Source: Helichrysum umbraculigerum (lineage: Eukaryota > Streptophyta > Magnoliopsida > Asterales > Asteraceae). Taken from it: a DNA stretch of 64,000 nucleotides. This document shows positions 1 to 12,587 of the stretch, piece after piece. The stretch is taken from the NCBI GenBank assembly GCA_949592205.1, contig CATIUR010000001.1:74559059-74623058 (forward strand), written 5' to 3'. A program made the position numbers and the translations under genes. Position 1 is the first letter of the stretch; every line of letters begins with the position of its first letter. Under the pieces are notes generated by a model. The model did no database searches and was not told the origin of the DNA. It saw nothing but the letters and a program-made list of their open reading frames with translations.

Positions 1-368
1 AGAAAATCATTGGACTCAACAATAAATTTTTGTACCTCACTAACTTTAATTACTGACGTGCCTCCCATATAGCAGCAGTTATGTCAAAGCTTGTATAGTC
101 AAATTATGTTAATCATGTCGTTGTCAAGGAAACTCGATGACAGTTAATATATCTGAAAGGATTTTTTGCAGATGTAAGATGGTTCGACTTTTGACCTCAA
201 AAGTCAAAGGGATCTTTATTTTATTGTAAGTAGGCAGTACCTTGGAATCTATTTTCTTGTAAGAGGTTCTTTTTTGGGATTGTTTTGAGGTGGATTCGTT
301 GGCTTTGACTGCCATTTTATGTTTTGGAGGAGTTAAAAAGTTAAGATATATATGCCAAATGTTTATAG
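1..368. other. intron or upstream sequence of the phosphatase gene
   Basis: No coding exon is recognisable here. The sequence runs into a good acceptor (TTTATAG) at 368, so at least its right part is intron of the phosphatase gene whose first exon must lie to the left of the window. The open frame that begins with ATG at 290 crosses this acceptor and is not the true start. Similarity with copy B begins only at about 346, which marks the left edge of the tandem duplication. Confidence 0.6.
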
Positions 369-3153
369 GAACTACTGGAAATGATGGTTCGGTAACTGGT
401 GGGGCATATGATTTTAGTAAAGCAACAACTTCTCTTACACAAAAGTTATTGTCATCCCCAAAGCAAGTGACCCTTGTGAGGCATGGCTTAAGCTCTTGGA
501 ACGATGAAAGCAGAGTTCAGGTTCGACATTATTAATCTTGACTTAAGTCTTTTGAAACCTTTAGACATGGCAAATGGGCGGGTTGGACGTGCTGGATAAC
601 GTGTCAATAAGGGCTCAGGTCAGAATTGGTGATTTAAACTGGCTAGGTTGACTTGCAAACATTTTTTTTTCCTTTTTTCCTTATAAATAATAAATAGCTT
701 ATCTGTTATATGTGTTCACTAATACTATATTAATATGATCATATAGTTTTTGAGTAAACCAATTTAGGAGGTTGTAGGCATTACAGGTTCACATTGGGCA
801 AAAATTCGACACGTTGGGCCATTGGATCTGTTTCCTCATTAGCTTATTTTGGATTTACCAATATGAACCGTTATAGAAAGAAGAAAAACCTAAGTCGACC
901 CTTACATAAGTAAATGGGTTGATATGTATTGTGTCATGACTTATAAGCTCATAATATCAATATAGCATAGTTCACTCTTTGATGGATACAATATCATCTT
1001 CTAGTAAACCACTAAATAGAAAAAATTATAATGCATTGGTGTATGTATATAAGGTATGAACAAGATAAATATAGTGTTTGAAGAAGAGGGGTACGACGCT
1101 ACGTGTTGCATAAAAACTAGGCCCCATTTTTGGAGGTACAGTAGATTTATGTTGAGATAGGGATGAGTACCTTTTAGTTGAACGTAGGTGTTCAATGGCT
1201 AAACCAAATGCGGAACCCATGTCAATATTACTTCTTTTTTTTTCGAACAACCACCATTGGATAGAAGTAGTTTTAGGCTAAATAGTACGTAAAAACAGAA
1301 AAAATTATAGTTTTTCATGAGCTTCCTGAAAAGTAAAAAGGTCCCAATCTATCATGGAATGGAGGAAATGCTAATTTTCATCTGGACATTTCTATCTTAA
1401 TCAAATCACCTATATTGTGCTTAAAAAGAGAGCTCTGTACATGTTGTTTATAGGAAGGTCCTTTTTTTAATCAGTATTCAGGGTACTACTACCTCAAAGA
1501 AATAAGACTTACATACATAGCTGTGATGCTGTATATTGCTTCTACTGTAACTTTCTTTATTGCTTCTACTAATTATGTCAAGTATTATGCATTCAGGGAA
1601 GCACAAATTTGTCAATCTTAACAGAAACTGGAATTATGCAAGCAGAACGATGCAAGAAAGCTTTGGTAGATATACATTTTGATCAGTGTTTCTCAAGTCC
1701 AATTTCTCGTGCCAAGGTTCATATGAAACTATTGTTTTTGATAAAGTAAACGGAGATTAAAATACCTCTGATTCTTATAATACTAATTTTTTTTTTTTTT
1801 TTTTTTTTTTCTGATTTTGATGCAGTCAACGGCTGAAATCTTGTGGGCAGGGAGGGAAGAGCCCATAATATTTCTTGATAACCTGAGGGAGGCACATCTA
1901 TTCTACCTTGAAGGCATGAAAAATGGTCTGTATATTCATTCTAAGAACCCTTTATTGATTATTGCTCTCCTTTTGTGAAACTCCAAGTGTTTGATATTTA
2001 AACCATGTCCCCATATTTGGATTGTGTACTCATAACACGAATAGTGGTTTCTTTAGGAGCATTTAACGTAATTGATCGAGGTGGGAAATGGGCTGGTTGG
2101 GTAACAAATCAAAATCAGTAATTTTACGGGTTCGGTTGACCCAAAAAACTTTTTGTTTCCAAAATTTTCAACTAGTGTATTGTTAATATGATTATGCTAC
2201 TTATATTATTTTAATATCAGCCTGATTTATAGAATGAAATGATCTTTTATGCGTTAAAATTACAATTTGGCAACTTTTGACCCATTCGACCCATCTTCTA
2301 TTTAGCTAAATATTTGTATGAGAACCATTTGATCTGTCAGAGATCAAACACTACCCAAATGGCCTATTAGACCTATTCATAGGCCAAAAGTACTACTTCC
2401 AGTATTTAGTATATAGTGTACTAAATGAGTTTTAGTATTTGGAGGCAGTGGATGCTAGGCAAATATATCCAAAGGAGTATACGTCATGGAGAGAAGATCC
2501 GTCCAATTTCAGTGTAAATGGCATTTATCCTGTTCGACAACTATGGGACACTGCAAACATAGCTTGGAAGGAAATTTTGTTTACGCCGGTAAGGGAGCTA
2601 TATCATTGTTTCACTTGTTGAAGGCTGCTTATTTGCTAATTGTATGATCAATGCTATTAATGCTGACATTAGTACCAAATTTTTTTATTTTTGTTTTCCT
2701 AATCATTAGACCTTAGTCATAGATGTTAATAAAACAAATAGGTTGCAATCTTCATTATACAGAAACTGTAATCTTGGTGGTTAACAACTTTTGTTTTTAT
2801 AGGGGGACAATTTTCTTGTTGTGACACACAAATCAATATTACGGGCACTAATATGCACGGCTCTTGGACTTAGCCCTGAAAGGTACGTATTCGTTAAGTG
2901 CAAATTCAAGTGACGGAAACCTTCTTTTGGCGAAAAGCAAGGATAGAATATTATGTCCAAAGACATTCCTTGACTTTGTAAATATCAGTTCTTAAAACTA
3001 AACTGACCATTTTTATGCCCCTCTAGGTTCCGAGCATTTGATGTGAATAATGGTGGAATAACGGTGTTCAAGTTCAATGTGGAAGGTGAAGCCATGCTTC
3101 AATCTATGAACATGACGGCTCATATGTATACCAACCACACTTATCTCTATTGA
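369..3153 (+). CDS. histidine-phosphatase / phosphoglycerate-mutase-like protein, 5'-partial, six exons visible
   Basis: Six exons with GT-AG borders join in frame: 369-520, 1597-1716, 1826-1925, 2449-2588, 2803-2882 and 3027-3153. They give 238 residues and a TGA stop. The protein has the RHG phospho-acceptor motif (LVRHGLSSWN), a SSPISRA segment, the acidic LREAHLF segment and a second conserved histidine in VVTHKS, as expected for the histidine phosphatase superfamily. Plant relatives are often annotated as probable 2-carboxy-D-arabinitol-1-phosphatase and are plastid proteins, but the substrate cannot be read from the sequence. The start and any transit peptide lie outside the window. No stop or broken splice site is visible, so this copy is probably functional. 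It runs towards the PHO2 copy on its right. Confidence 0.82.
521..1596 (+). other. intron of the phosphatase gene
   Basis: This intron lies between the RHG exon and the next coding exon, with donor GTTCGA at 521 and acceptor ATTCAG at 1596. It is AT-rich and has no ORF of interest. Its left two thirds align with 21422-22917 in copy B once the MITE there is removed. The copy B equivalent of about 1310-1750, including exon 1597-1716, is missing. Confidence 0.6.
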
Positions 3154-3394
3154 ATATCTTCAATATTCATGAGTATACTTACTTGGAACCATCATCAGGT
3201 CGGGCTTGATAAACAATTGCTGTTCCTTTATCCCATTCTAATAAGATCCATGCCATGTTAAACTTATCCCACTTGAGTCAAGTTATCAATAGCAAAGCTA
3301 TACTATTATTTTAAATTTAAATTTGAAATGAATTGTATGTATTATATGAGATCTGAAGTAGTATTGAAATATTGTCACTTGTAGTGTAACACTT

Positions 3395-3425
<31 letters not shown>

Positions 3426-4400
3426 TATTATTTCATACGGAGTTGCAAACTTGCAAGTGGTTTGAGGTGCACAGATGGGCCTGACCCAAGACCAATAAAC
3501 TATAGGAGTTCTGGGATGTGTTAGATCATGAGCCGTGGGCCCAAAATCAAAGTTGCAAAACACCCACCACCCGATTAGGATCGGTCCACGACAAGTTGGG
3601 ACCGTTGATTTAGCATTTGGTATAGGGAGTCTAATCCTGACCCATATCAGACCTAAAGGAACCGGACTAAACACTCAAAGGACTGGTAGCGGGCCAGTGG
3701 AGGGCCCGGTTTGCAGGGGCGGAGCTAGGAATTTTTAGAAGGGGGCAAAAAAAAAAAAAATTTTCTTTCTGTCACATTAAGGGGTCAAAATCCCAAACTG
3801 TCACTAATTACCTTTAAAAAAATTATTTTTTTCGATAAATTTTGATTTCTTCTAGCTCCGCCCCTGCCGGTTTGTGCACATTTGTAAGTGATTATTAGGG
3901 TACTAAGCATCAACGTTGGGGCTAATTACCACAATTCTTACAGGATACAAGTTTGATTCAAATGTTAGAAACAGATGCTACATAATACCTTAGATTTAAC
4001 AAACTACAAGATATAAACACACCACACTTCTATTATTATTATTGATGAATATGTAACAAAGTAAAAACATATTTACAAAATCCTGACAAAATACACTAAT
4101 AGCAACCCAATATTTTACTTAGCACACCTTGGTAATTTCTTCTCTAGAGAGAGTTCAAATCCAGATATAATAACACCCTAATTTACTAACATGTAATCAT
4201 GCACTAAAAGTTGTACCTTTCTTTGTGTTTGAAATCTTACCTACTAAAATAAGACTACTTTGTAGTCATATCATGTAACCTTTATACAACTACTGTTGAT
4301 AGAGCCCAATTCTTTAGTTTACAGCTAAGGAGTAGTCAAGGAGTAGTACTCAAACTCATATCACTAATGCTTTAATGACATGTTCCTGTTATTTGATTAG
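3154..4400. other. spacer between convergent genes, copy A
   Basis: This is the 3' flank shared by the phosphatase gene and the PHO2 pseudogene. It contains a (TTA/TCA)n microsatellite at about 3392-3433 and a hAT MITE at 3714-3866. The rest aligns with 50264-51550 in copy B. No further gene was recognised. Confidence 0.6.
3714..3866. mobile_element. hAT-type MITE, 153 bp
   Basis: The ends are perfect inverted repeats, CAGGGGCGGAGCTAG and its complement. An 8-bp target duplication CCGGTTTG flanks it at 3706-3713 and 3867-3874. Copy B has an uninterrupted site near 51047, so insertion followed the tandem duplication, barring precise excision. It has no coding capacity. Confidence 0.9.
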
Positions 4401-4745
4401 TTACCACCATCCTGTTTTACTATATTCATCGCAATCAAAACCCTTCACGGTAAATGCTTCTACAAGCTTCGGAACGAGCTTCGAGAGCATAATCTTGAAA
4501 CCTATGGAATTACTTATCTGACATTCAGGCTCAAGAGATTGGCTTCCGAAAGCACAACCTATTGGAACCCCTTCAAGATACGCCTTACAAGCCATCAAAA
4601 TATGCACACAATGCTTGCTAAAGTACTCCTCCACGAGTGCCTCAAAATGCTACTATATTTCACCAAAGACGAGCTTTAGTTTTGCGTATTCGATTGTTCA
4701 ATAACAAAAACTAACATCCTGGATGTGATTTTGGAAAGACACGAG

Positions 4746-5061
4746 TAGAGGTGGCAAAACGAGTGGGTTGGGTGTGTTATGTAAGGGGTCCAAACAGGTC
4801 GGGTTGGTCCAAAATACTTCTTGTCAAAAATATACAACTATTTGATTAGCTAAACCACGTATGATAACAAAAAGCTGTATTAGTTCAATAATTATCTAGT
4901 ATTTTAATTAAAATGATTTAGGAGGTTATACCGATCAGAATTACACCTTGGGCGATATTCTATCCAGGTGACTAGTTTCCTTCTAATTCTTTTATTTTAC
5001 CCGTCAGAGAAAAAAAAATCTAACCCAAATCAACTCATAGTGGGCAAAACTGCCACCTCTA
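4746..5061. mobile_element. old hAT-type MITE in PHO2 intron 6, copy A
   Basis: The terminal inverted repeats are TAGAGGTGGCA and TGCCACCTCTA. The right flank is ATTACGAG; the left flank here is GACACGAG, and in copy B it is ATCACGAG, so the inferred 8-bp target duplication is one substitution from perfect. The same insertion is in copy B (51897-52215), so it predates the duplication. Confidence 0.75.
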
Positions 5062-5882
5062 ATTACGAGTATAACATGAAAGTAACGGAATGGCAAATTA
5101 TTTGCACCCTAGGTGGCTTGCGAAGTATGTAAAGCATGGATTTACAGCTCATGAGAAACGCAGTCTCATTGTATTACACGAGTTCTTTTCACCTTCGAGA
5201 CTTCCAACTTGCTGATCATATCCGGCTTCATTGAAATATGGCTTTTTTTTAGCACTAAAGACTGAAGCGAGAGCAAAGCTTGAATAATTGTTGAGCCGTT
5301 GGGCTTCCACGTCTCGGTCCCAGTATTAAGAAGTCTAGGACATACCATCCCTAACTCGTACAGATTTGGGTTGACCCGTAACCCGCCATAGTTATAATGC
5401 ACCATCTGTAGGAAACCGAGTTTTGCTTAATTATACAGCATACTAATACTAGTGGTTTCTTAAGGAGTTAGAAGTAAAACAAGAATACTGGGGGTGCCTG
5501 AGGGTACTCTGGTGGAAGGAAAATGTCGAAGAAAAAGTGGCAGTCATGATGAGGAGTACCGGGTGCCCCAATGATTACAGATTGTATTAGATCCATCCTT
5601 TCTTCAAAGATACGAACATATATCATTTCTGTCAAAACAAGTAAGCTTCGAATCATTAGTTCATTACTATTCTTAAGAGGTGGAAATTTTCATTTACATG
5701 AGGCAGATACCATTTGTATGCTTTGAATCATTACTATTCTTAAGAGGTGGAAATTTTGACACATAAACTTAATGACGGGTCAGTACAGGTAAAAACAAAA
5801 AAGTAGCTAATAGAGAAACGGACCAGACAGATCAAAATTCTAATGCATAAAACTCAAATCATTGTATCAAAGAGTTCTGTAA

Positions 5883-6634
5883 TGATGTACACCATCAGGA
5901 CCTGGACTCGGATGGTATCCGACGACAGCTCGACTAAGCTTTCGGTACAGACGGCAGACTACACTAGCTATCACGACCCCGGACCTATACCGAACACAGA
6001 CCCGGATAACTCCCGAGCCCAACTCTTTTAGCTCTCACCTCGGACATTAATACCCGGGACAGGATGCGGACTCGGCTACGTTCCGTGCCGAACCGCAGCA
6101 CTGGCCGCTCCATCAACGTAACAGATGAACGGCTGCAAGATGACAAGGCAAGCCCGACATTCTCTGACAGAAGTACAATCTGCAACCGTTATATTCAGGT
6201 ACGACTAGCATGGTCTGGCCATTAACCTGGTCGGGGCATTTGATTGGTCCACGTCAGCCGGCACACAGTAAATGTCATCTTCGCCCACGACCGAGTTTCC
6301 ACGTCAGCGATCCACGTAGGAAGTGTCGTGCTCCCCCACGACCGAACTTCCACGTCAACGATCCACGCAGGAAATGTCGTGCTCCCCCACGACCAAACCC
6401 TCCACATCAGCTTAGGGTTTGAGTATAAATACCAGTGTTATGCTTTCATTTCAGGCCAACACCTCATAAATCCACAGAGTCTTTCCTCACGAATTACTCT
6501 CCAAGAATTAAGCTTTCACCACCCTCGATTGACTTGGTCTCGACTCTGGGTTTGCACGTTAATCGGAGTGTGACAAGCTTGATTCCTCATACATCATCAT
6601 CATCGTTGTACTCAAGTGTTTTTACGCTTGAACA
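5883..6634 (+). repeat. 5' LTR of the Tat element
   Basis: The LTR begins TGATGTACACC and ends GAACA. A TATA box TATAAATA at 6424-6431 probably drives the + strand transcript. Upstream of it, at about 6285-6405, an imperfect tandem array of roughly 52-bp units contains CCACGTCA-type bZIP core motifs and CCCCCACGACC. Confidence 0.92.
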
Positions 6635-6712
6635 ATTGGCGCCATCCACGGTTGATTTACCAGAAAACGACCACTTTGTAACCATCCGTACACCGGAAAC
6701 CTTCCCGGTACA

Positions 6713-9700
6713 ATGGTTAACACTGAGCCTGCTGATGGTGGTGACGGTACCACTGCCGACCAACAGCCACCACCACCTTTCTCCGGTCAATCTCCCCAGG
6801 CCACCATCGTTCGCACGACGGTTGGCAGCAGGATTGATCCACGGCAGTTGGTCTTCAGTCAGAATGACACTGACTCTGATAACAGGCCACCGCCGGAAAC
6901 ACCACAAAACACATCCTCAACGCCCAAATCCATCTCCAAAATCGAAGCCCAGCGCATGTTGGCAGAAATGGGTTTCGTTGTGGCACCTGAACCGCGACGT
7001 CCGCCGTCGCCCCCGCCACGTCGGGATGTGCCACCGCCACCGCCGTATCAAAGTGGGATGGATAGGGCCGCTAGCCGTAAAATGTTGGCCGATCTGATCC
7101 TTAGCGCCGCTCCACCGGGTGCTATGCCAACATACTCTGACGAGTCGGTAACAGATAACTTAATTGCAAATTTTTATTCCACCATTCAGGGTGAGAAGGT
7201 GAAGAAGCCGGTGCCCGTCTCCACCACCACGGCTAGGTTCAGTGCGAAAATCGCGAACCACCCGTTACCTGCGAAGCTTACCATCCCATTGACGATCGGC
7301 ACCTACTCAGGCGACTCAGACCCCGAAGACTTCCTACAGCGGTTTGAGGGCGCCATAAAAACAGAGCATTGGGAGGATGCTGTGGCTTGCCACATGTTCC
7401 CTCAGGTGCTGCAAGGCAACGCCCGTGGTTGGTTTGAGAAACTGCCGGCTGGTAGCGTGGCTAGCTACGCCGATCTCAGGTTCAAGTTCTTGCAACAATA
7501 CCATAATCTGAAGCAGCACACGCTTACCTATCTCGACGTCTTCGAGATCAAACAGGGTAGTCGTGAGACACTTAGTGATTTCATCACTCGTTTCACAACG
7601 GAGTGTCAGAAGATCAGTGATCTGCACCCAAGTCAACAAATTGCCGGTTTCATCTACGGCATCGTCAAGGAAAAGTACCCCACACTGTATTATCGGTTGA
7701 CGAGGAAGTTACCAACAGTGTATTCCGAGGCCATCGCTATGGCTCGGGACTACTTACGTTCCGGAGAAGATAAGGATCTATACAACACGCCGGGCCGGGA
7801 CTCACACCGGGTCGAGCATGACCGAACTCAGGCCCGCCATCATGAGGGTGGATTCGGGTCCGGCCGGCGCGACAACCAGAGACGGGATTTCCGCCGCGAC
7901 ACACGGCACGATCCCCGCCGTGGTGATAATCGTGAGGCGGCCCGTCGCCAACCATAAGACAAGAATTCTCTGCTGACTTCGCTCACCAAGTCACCAAAGG
8001 AAATATTACTTACCGAGACGGCGGCGCGGAGTGCGTTTAACCCTCCGCCTCCAATGGAACATCGCGACGTCCCTAAAAATGGGAAGTACTGTGATTTTCA
8101 TGAGGAATACGGGCACGATACCGACGATTGTAGACAGTTGAAAAAGGAAATCAAGGCAGCCATCCAGGCCGGCAAGCTTAACCATTTGCTACCTGGAAAG
8201 AAGTTCAAGAAAGCCGATGGCACTAAAACTTACGGCTGGCAGCGGAAGGACGATCCCCGCGATCCTCCGGACGCCGTAATACACATGATTCAGACCGCAC
8301 GGCCAGGCTTAAAACGGAAGGCAGAGACATTACAAGACTGGCAACTGACACCCATATCATTCCCTCCTATGCGGAGCTCCGTCCTCCCAGAGCCTGTCGT
8401 CATATCGGCGCGTATTGGGAATTGCCAGGTCTCCAGGGTATACACTGATACAGGCAGCGCTGTCGAAGTCATGTACGAGCACTTTTTCTTACAGCTGCCA
8501 CAACCCATACAGGGAAGATTGCAGGAACCACTGTCCCCGCTGTCCAGCTATGCAAACGACACCAAATGGCCAATTGGCAGGCTTTTCTTGGACGTTACAT
8601 TGGGCGAATATCCGTACTGTCGGACTACTGAACTGGAATTCGTCATCGTGCGCGCCCCGTCTAGGTTTAACGTGCTCCTAGGCCGCACCGCTCTCCATAA
8701 GTTTGGAGCCATCACCTCAACTGTCCATGGGTTAATGAAATTCCCAACCCCGGCAGGCGTTGCCACTCTGCAGACAATAGGCACCGATGTACCCGTATGT
8801 GCTCAGGTATCGAAGACAACTCCTGGCCCGTTCACAATGACTAGCGATGAGCTAGTAGCTATCAATCCCAGGTTCCCAGAACAGAAAATCCGGGTCGGTC
8901 TTGCCTTGAGTCCGCCAACACGGCTCCGGCTTTGTGAGATCCTAGCAAGTAACACGGATGTCTTTGCTTGGCAAGACTCAGAAATGACCGGCGTGCCACG
9001 GTCGATTGCCGAACACAGGCTAAACGTCAATACAAACATCACTCCGGTCAGACAGAAGAAGAGGGGAATGGCTCCTGACCGGAGTCGTTTTATTTGTGAA
9101 GAGGTCAACAGGCTGGTCCACGCCGGCATCATGCGGGAGGTCCAGTATCAGACTTGGGTCGCTAACCCCGTCCTTGTTAAAAAAATCCGACGGCTCGTGG
9201 CGGATGTGTGTTGATTTTAAGGACATTAACAAGGCATGCCCAAAAGATAACTATCCACTCCCTGAGATTGACTGGAAGGTGGAGTCCTTGTCCGGGTTCA
9301 GGTTCAAATGTTTTTTGGATGCCTACAAGGGATACCACCAGATACTGATGGCCGAGGACGACGAAGAAAAAACAGCATTCCACACGGACCAAGGCATTTT
9401 CTGTTACACCAAGATGCCTTTCGGTCTCAAGAATGCAGGTGCCACGTACCAGCGTGTCGTCGACGGCGCATTTAAGACACAAATTGGGCGCAACCTAGAG
9501 GCATACGTTGACGACATCGTCATCAAGAGCAACATCGAGTCCCAGTTACTCGCGGACATTCTAGAAACGTTCACCTCGTTGCGAAAGATTAATATGAATC
9601 TCAATCCGGCCAAGTGTTCGTTCGGCATGGAGGAAGGAAAATTCCTCGGACACATGGTGACCCCGAGAGGCATTAAGGCAAATCCAAAGAAAATTCAGGC

Positions 9701-12077
9701 AATCGCCGACATGGCATCCCCACAAAGCAAAAAAGACGTGCAGAGCCTTAACGGAAGGTTGGCAGCCTTGGCCCGTTTCCTCTCCAAGGCTGCTGAACGC
9801 TCACTGCCGTTCTTCGACACGCTGAAGGGTTGTATTAATAAGAAGGATTTCTCCTGGACGCCGGAGGCTTAGCAAGCGTTCCAGGATATGAAGACGTTCT
9901 TGACAGAATTACCAACCCTTACAGCCCCGATTCCCGGCGAGACACTTACGCTATACTTGGCGGCATCTCAATGCGCCGTAAGCTCCGTACTAATAGCTGT
10001 GCGTGACAAAACACAGATGCCGGTATACTTTGTAAGCCGCGCCTTACAGCCGGGAGAGCTGAACTACTCGTCGATCGAGAAGCTTGTACTCGCGCTGGTA
10101 CACTCAGCACGGCGTCTGCGCTGGTATTTTCAGGGACATCCAGTCACGGTTCTCACAGACCAGCCAATCAAACAGGTGCTCTCAAAGCCGGAGATCTCAG
10201 GCCGGCTAGCCAAATGGGCAATTGAATTAGACGAACACGAAATTACGTTCTGCCCCCGAAGCGCGATCAAGGGTCAAGTGATGGCCGATTTCCTTGCCGA
10301 GCTTCCGGGGGGGGTAGAGGCTAGGTGCACCTCGGGCACCCCTAGCCGTGAAAGGCCAGCTATATGGGAGTTGTTCACTGATGGGGCTTCAAGCTCAGAA
10401 GGCGCCGGTGTCGGACTCATACTCATCAGTCCTGACGGGGAAGAGCACACTTACGCTCTCCGTTTCGGGTTCCCCGCCTCCAACAACGAGGCCGAGTATG
10501 AAGCATTGTTGTCCGGTATCCGGGTCGCAGTCGAGATGGACATCAAGGACCTCAAGGCGTACGTTGATTCTCAGCTGGTGGCCAACCAGTTCAACGGTAC
10601 GTTCGAGGCAAAAGTCTCAACGATGAAACAGTACCTGGTACTCGTGCAGAAAGCGGTGAAGCAGTTCAGAATGTTTGAAATTGAACAGGTCCCAAGAAAC
10701 AAGAACAAAAAAGCTGACGCTTTGAGCAAGCTGGCCTCGCTCACCTTTGCCCACCTCACCAAGAAAGTCCTGGTGGAGGTCCTGGAACAGAAATCAATCG
10801 ACCCGATCAGCTCAGTTGCCCAGGTCGAAGAGACAGGGGACAACTGGATGACCCCAATCATGTCCTACATTCGGTCCGGCGTCCTCCCGCAGGACCCGAT
10901 TGAGGCAAGGAAAGTTCGGATGAAAGCACCAATGTTTTTTATTGAAAAAGGCGAACTCATGAAGAAATCATACCTGGGTCCGAACTTAAGGTGTCTGGGC
11001 CCGAAACAATCTGAGAATGTCATTCGTGAAGTGCATGAAGGGTCATGCGCCCTGCACTCCGGCCACAAGACTGTCGTGGCAAAAATCATGCGCATGGGCT
11101 ATTTCTGGCCGTCCATGTACAGGGATGCAGCTGAAGTCACCAAGCACTGCACTTCCTGTCAGATTCACGCGCCTATCGCCAGAGCACCAAGACATGATCT
11201 GATCCCCATTTCATCGGCATGGCCTTTCTTCAAGTGGGGCATTGACATAGTGGGACCTTTCCCACCGGGGCCCGGAAACGTGACGTTCTTGATCGTGGCC
11301 ATTGATTACTTCACGAAGTGGGTTGAAGCCAAGCCGCTACGCCAAATCAGTGGTAAACAGGTTCGCAATTTTGTATGGGACAACATCGTGTGTCGGTTCG
11401 GCATACCACACGAAGTCATCACCGACAACGGGAAGCAGTTCGCCCAGAACCCGTTCAAGGCGTGGTGCGAGGGACTCAATGTGAAGCAAACACTGACCTC
11501 GGTATACCACCCACAGGCCAACGGCCAAGTTGAAGTTACGAACAGAGACCTGGTAGCCGGTATCAAAGCTAGGCTCGGCGAAAGCCGTACCGGTTGGGTG
11601 GATGAACTTCCCAACGTGCTATGGGCACACCGCACTACTCCCAAAGAAAGCATCGGAGAGACCCCCTTCAGCCTCGTCTACGGCTGCGAGGCGGTCATAC
11701 CGGCCGAGATCAGCGTTCCCAGTGAAAGAATCATCAACTTCACTGAAGACGGAAGCCTGAAAGCCCAGCAGCAGAACGCCCACATGCTACAGGAGCGCCG
11801 GGAAATGGCGGCCATTCGCCAAGCCGCGAACAAGCAGAAGATGGCCCGCTATTATAACAAGCGCGTCCGCCCATTGTCCTTTCAGGTCGGAGACCTGGTC
11901 TGGCGCAACAATGAGGCCAGCAAGTCCGAGAACACGGGAAAACTGGGGCAGCGTTGGGAAGGCCCGTACCAGGTCGTGGAGGCAAACACGAACGGTTCCT
12001 ACGTTTTAGCCACTCTGGATGGCAAGTCGGTGCCACGCACATGGCACGCGACAAACCTAAAGAAATGTTATATGTAA
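6713..12077 (+). pseudogene. Tat-lineage gag-pol polyprotein, broken
   Basis: The order is gag (capsid-like region about 7270-7770), a gag zinc-binding segment YCDFHEEYGHDTDDC at about 8090, aspartic protease with DTGSA near 8450, reverse transcriptase with YVDD near 9505, RT-linked RNase H near 10020-10200, a second RNase H beginning LFTDGASS near 10370, and integrase. Integrase has an HHCC finger and D, D, E residues in GIDIVG, ITDNGKQF and HPQANGQVE. Three lesions break the frame: TAA at 7955-7957 before the zinc-binding segment, one extra A in the A run 9179-9185, and TAG at 9870-9872. Reading frames on either side of each lesion stay open, so the damage is recent. Confidence 0.92.
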
Positions 12078-12587
12078 TCGAACTTTGTAAAAGCGCAGGC
12101 CGGACTGATCCCCCGCCTTCGTAGCATCTATCCTTATCAATAAAAAGTTTCCGATTGCATATTATTCTTCTGCTTTGCAAGTTCATTACTTTTGCACAAT
12201 ACGCTGTACGTAACATTGTTAAAAAAAAAAAAAATGCCGCACTTAGGCGTCGTCGCCACGACTCCGGCCTATGACCGCTGCAGTCAGTTAAGCCCGGAGG
12301 CGTTACGAGCCTGCCCCCTTAAGGGAATGCCTTCTAGCTTCCTGAAGGCAGAGGTCCCCCCGAGCTCCTACTCATTGCCGGGGTGCGACCGGAACAAATT
12401 GGTCGAGCCGAGGTACGCCTCCGCCACACACCAACTCATAAAGTAGTCTAGAAATCTACTAAGTCATGGCAACAATTATTAAACATACACAGAACTAGTT
12501 CAAACACATGCAATTATAAAACTAACGTTGCATTAATATATATATTTACACAAACGGGAATGCCGGCACTACAAAAAGCCTATCAGT
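12078..12587. other. spacer between gag-pol and the antisense gene in the Tat element
   Basis: This spacer has no coding sequence on either strand that I can support. It contains an A14 run at 12221-12234. The sense and antisense transcripts would converge here, so their polyadenylation signals should lie in it. Confidence 0.5.

Noticed and set aside
290..535. ATG at 290 as start of the phosphatase
   Set aside because: A good splice acceptor at 368 and homology with copy B starting near 346 place this ATG in intron.
6210..7097. Open frames over the Tat LTR and leader (also 16122-16595)
   Set aside because: They run through the LTR tandem repeats and are duplicated only because the LTR is; gag starts at 6713 in another frame.
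8054..9214. Separate pol gene starting at ATG 8054
   Set aside because: It is in the same frame as gag, separated only by TAA at 7955, and the gag zinc-binding segment lies after that stop, so this is one interrupted polyprotein.
9888..12077. Independent RNase H-integrase gene
   Set aside because: It is the continuation of the pol frame after TAG 9870-9872.
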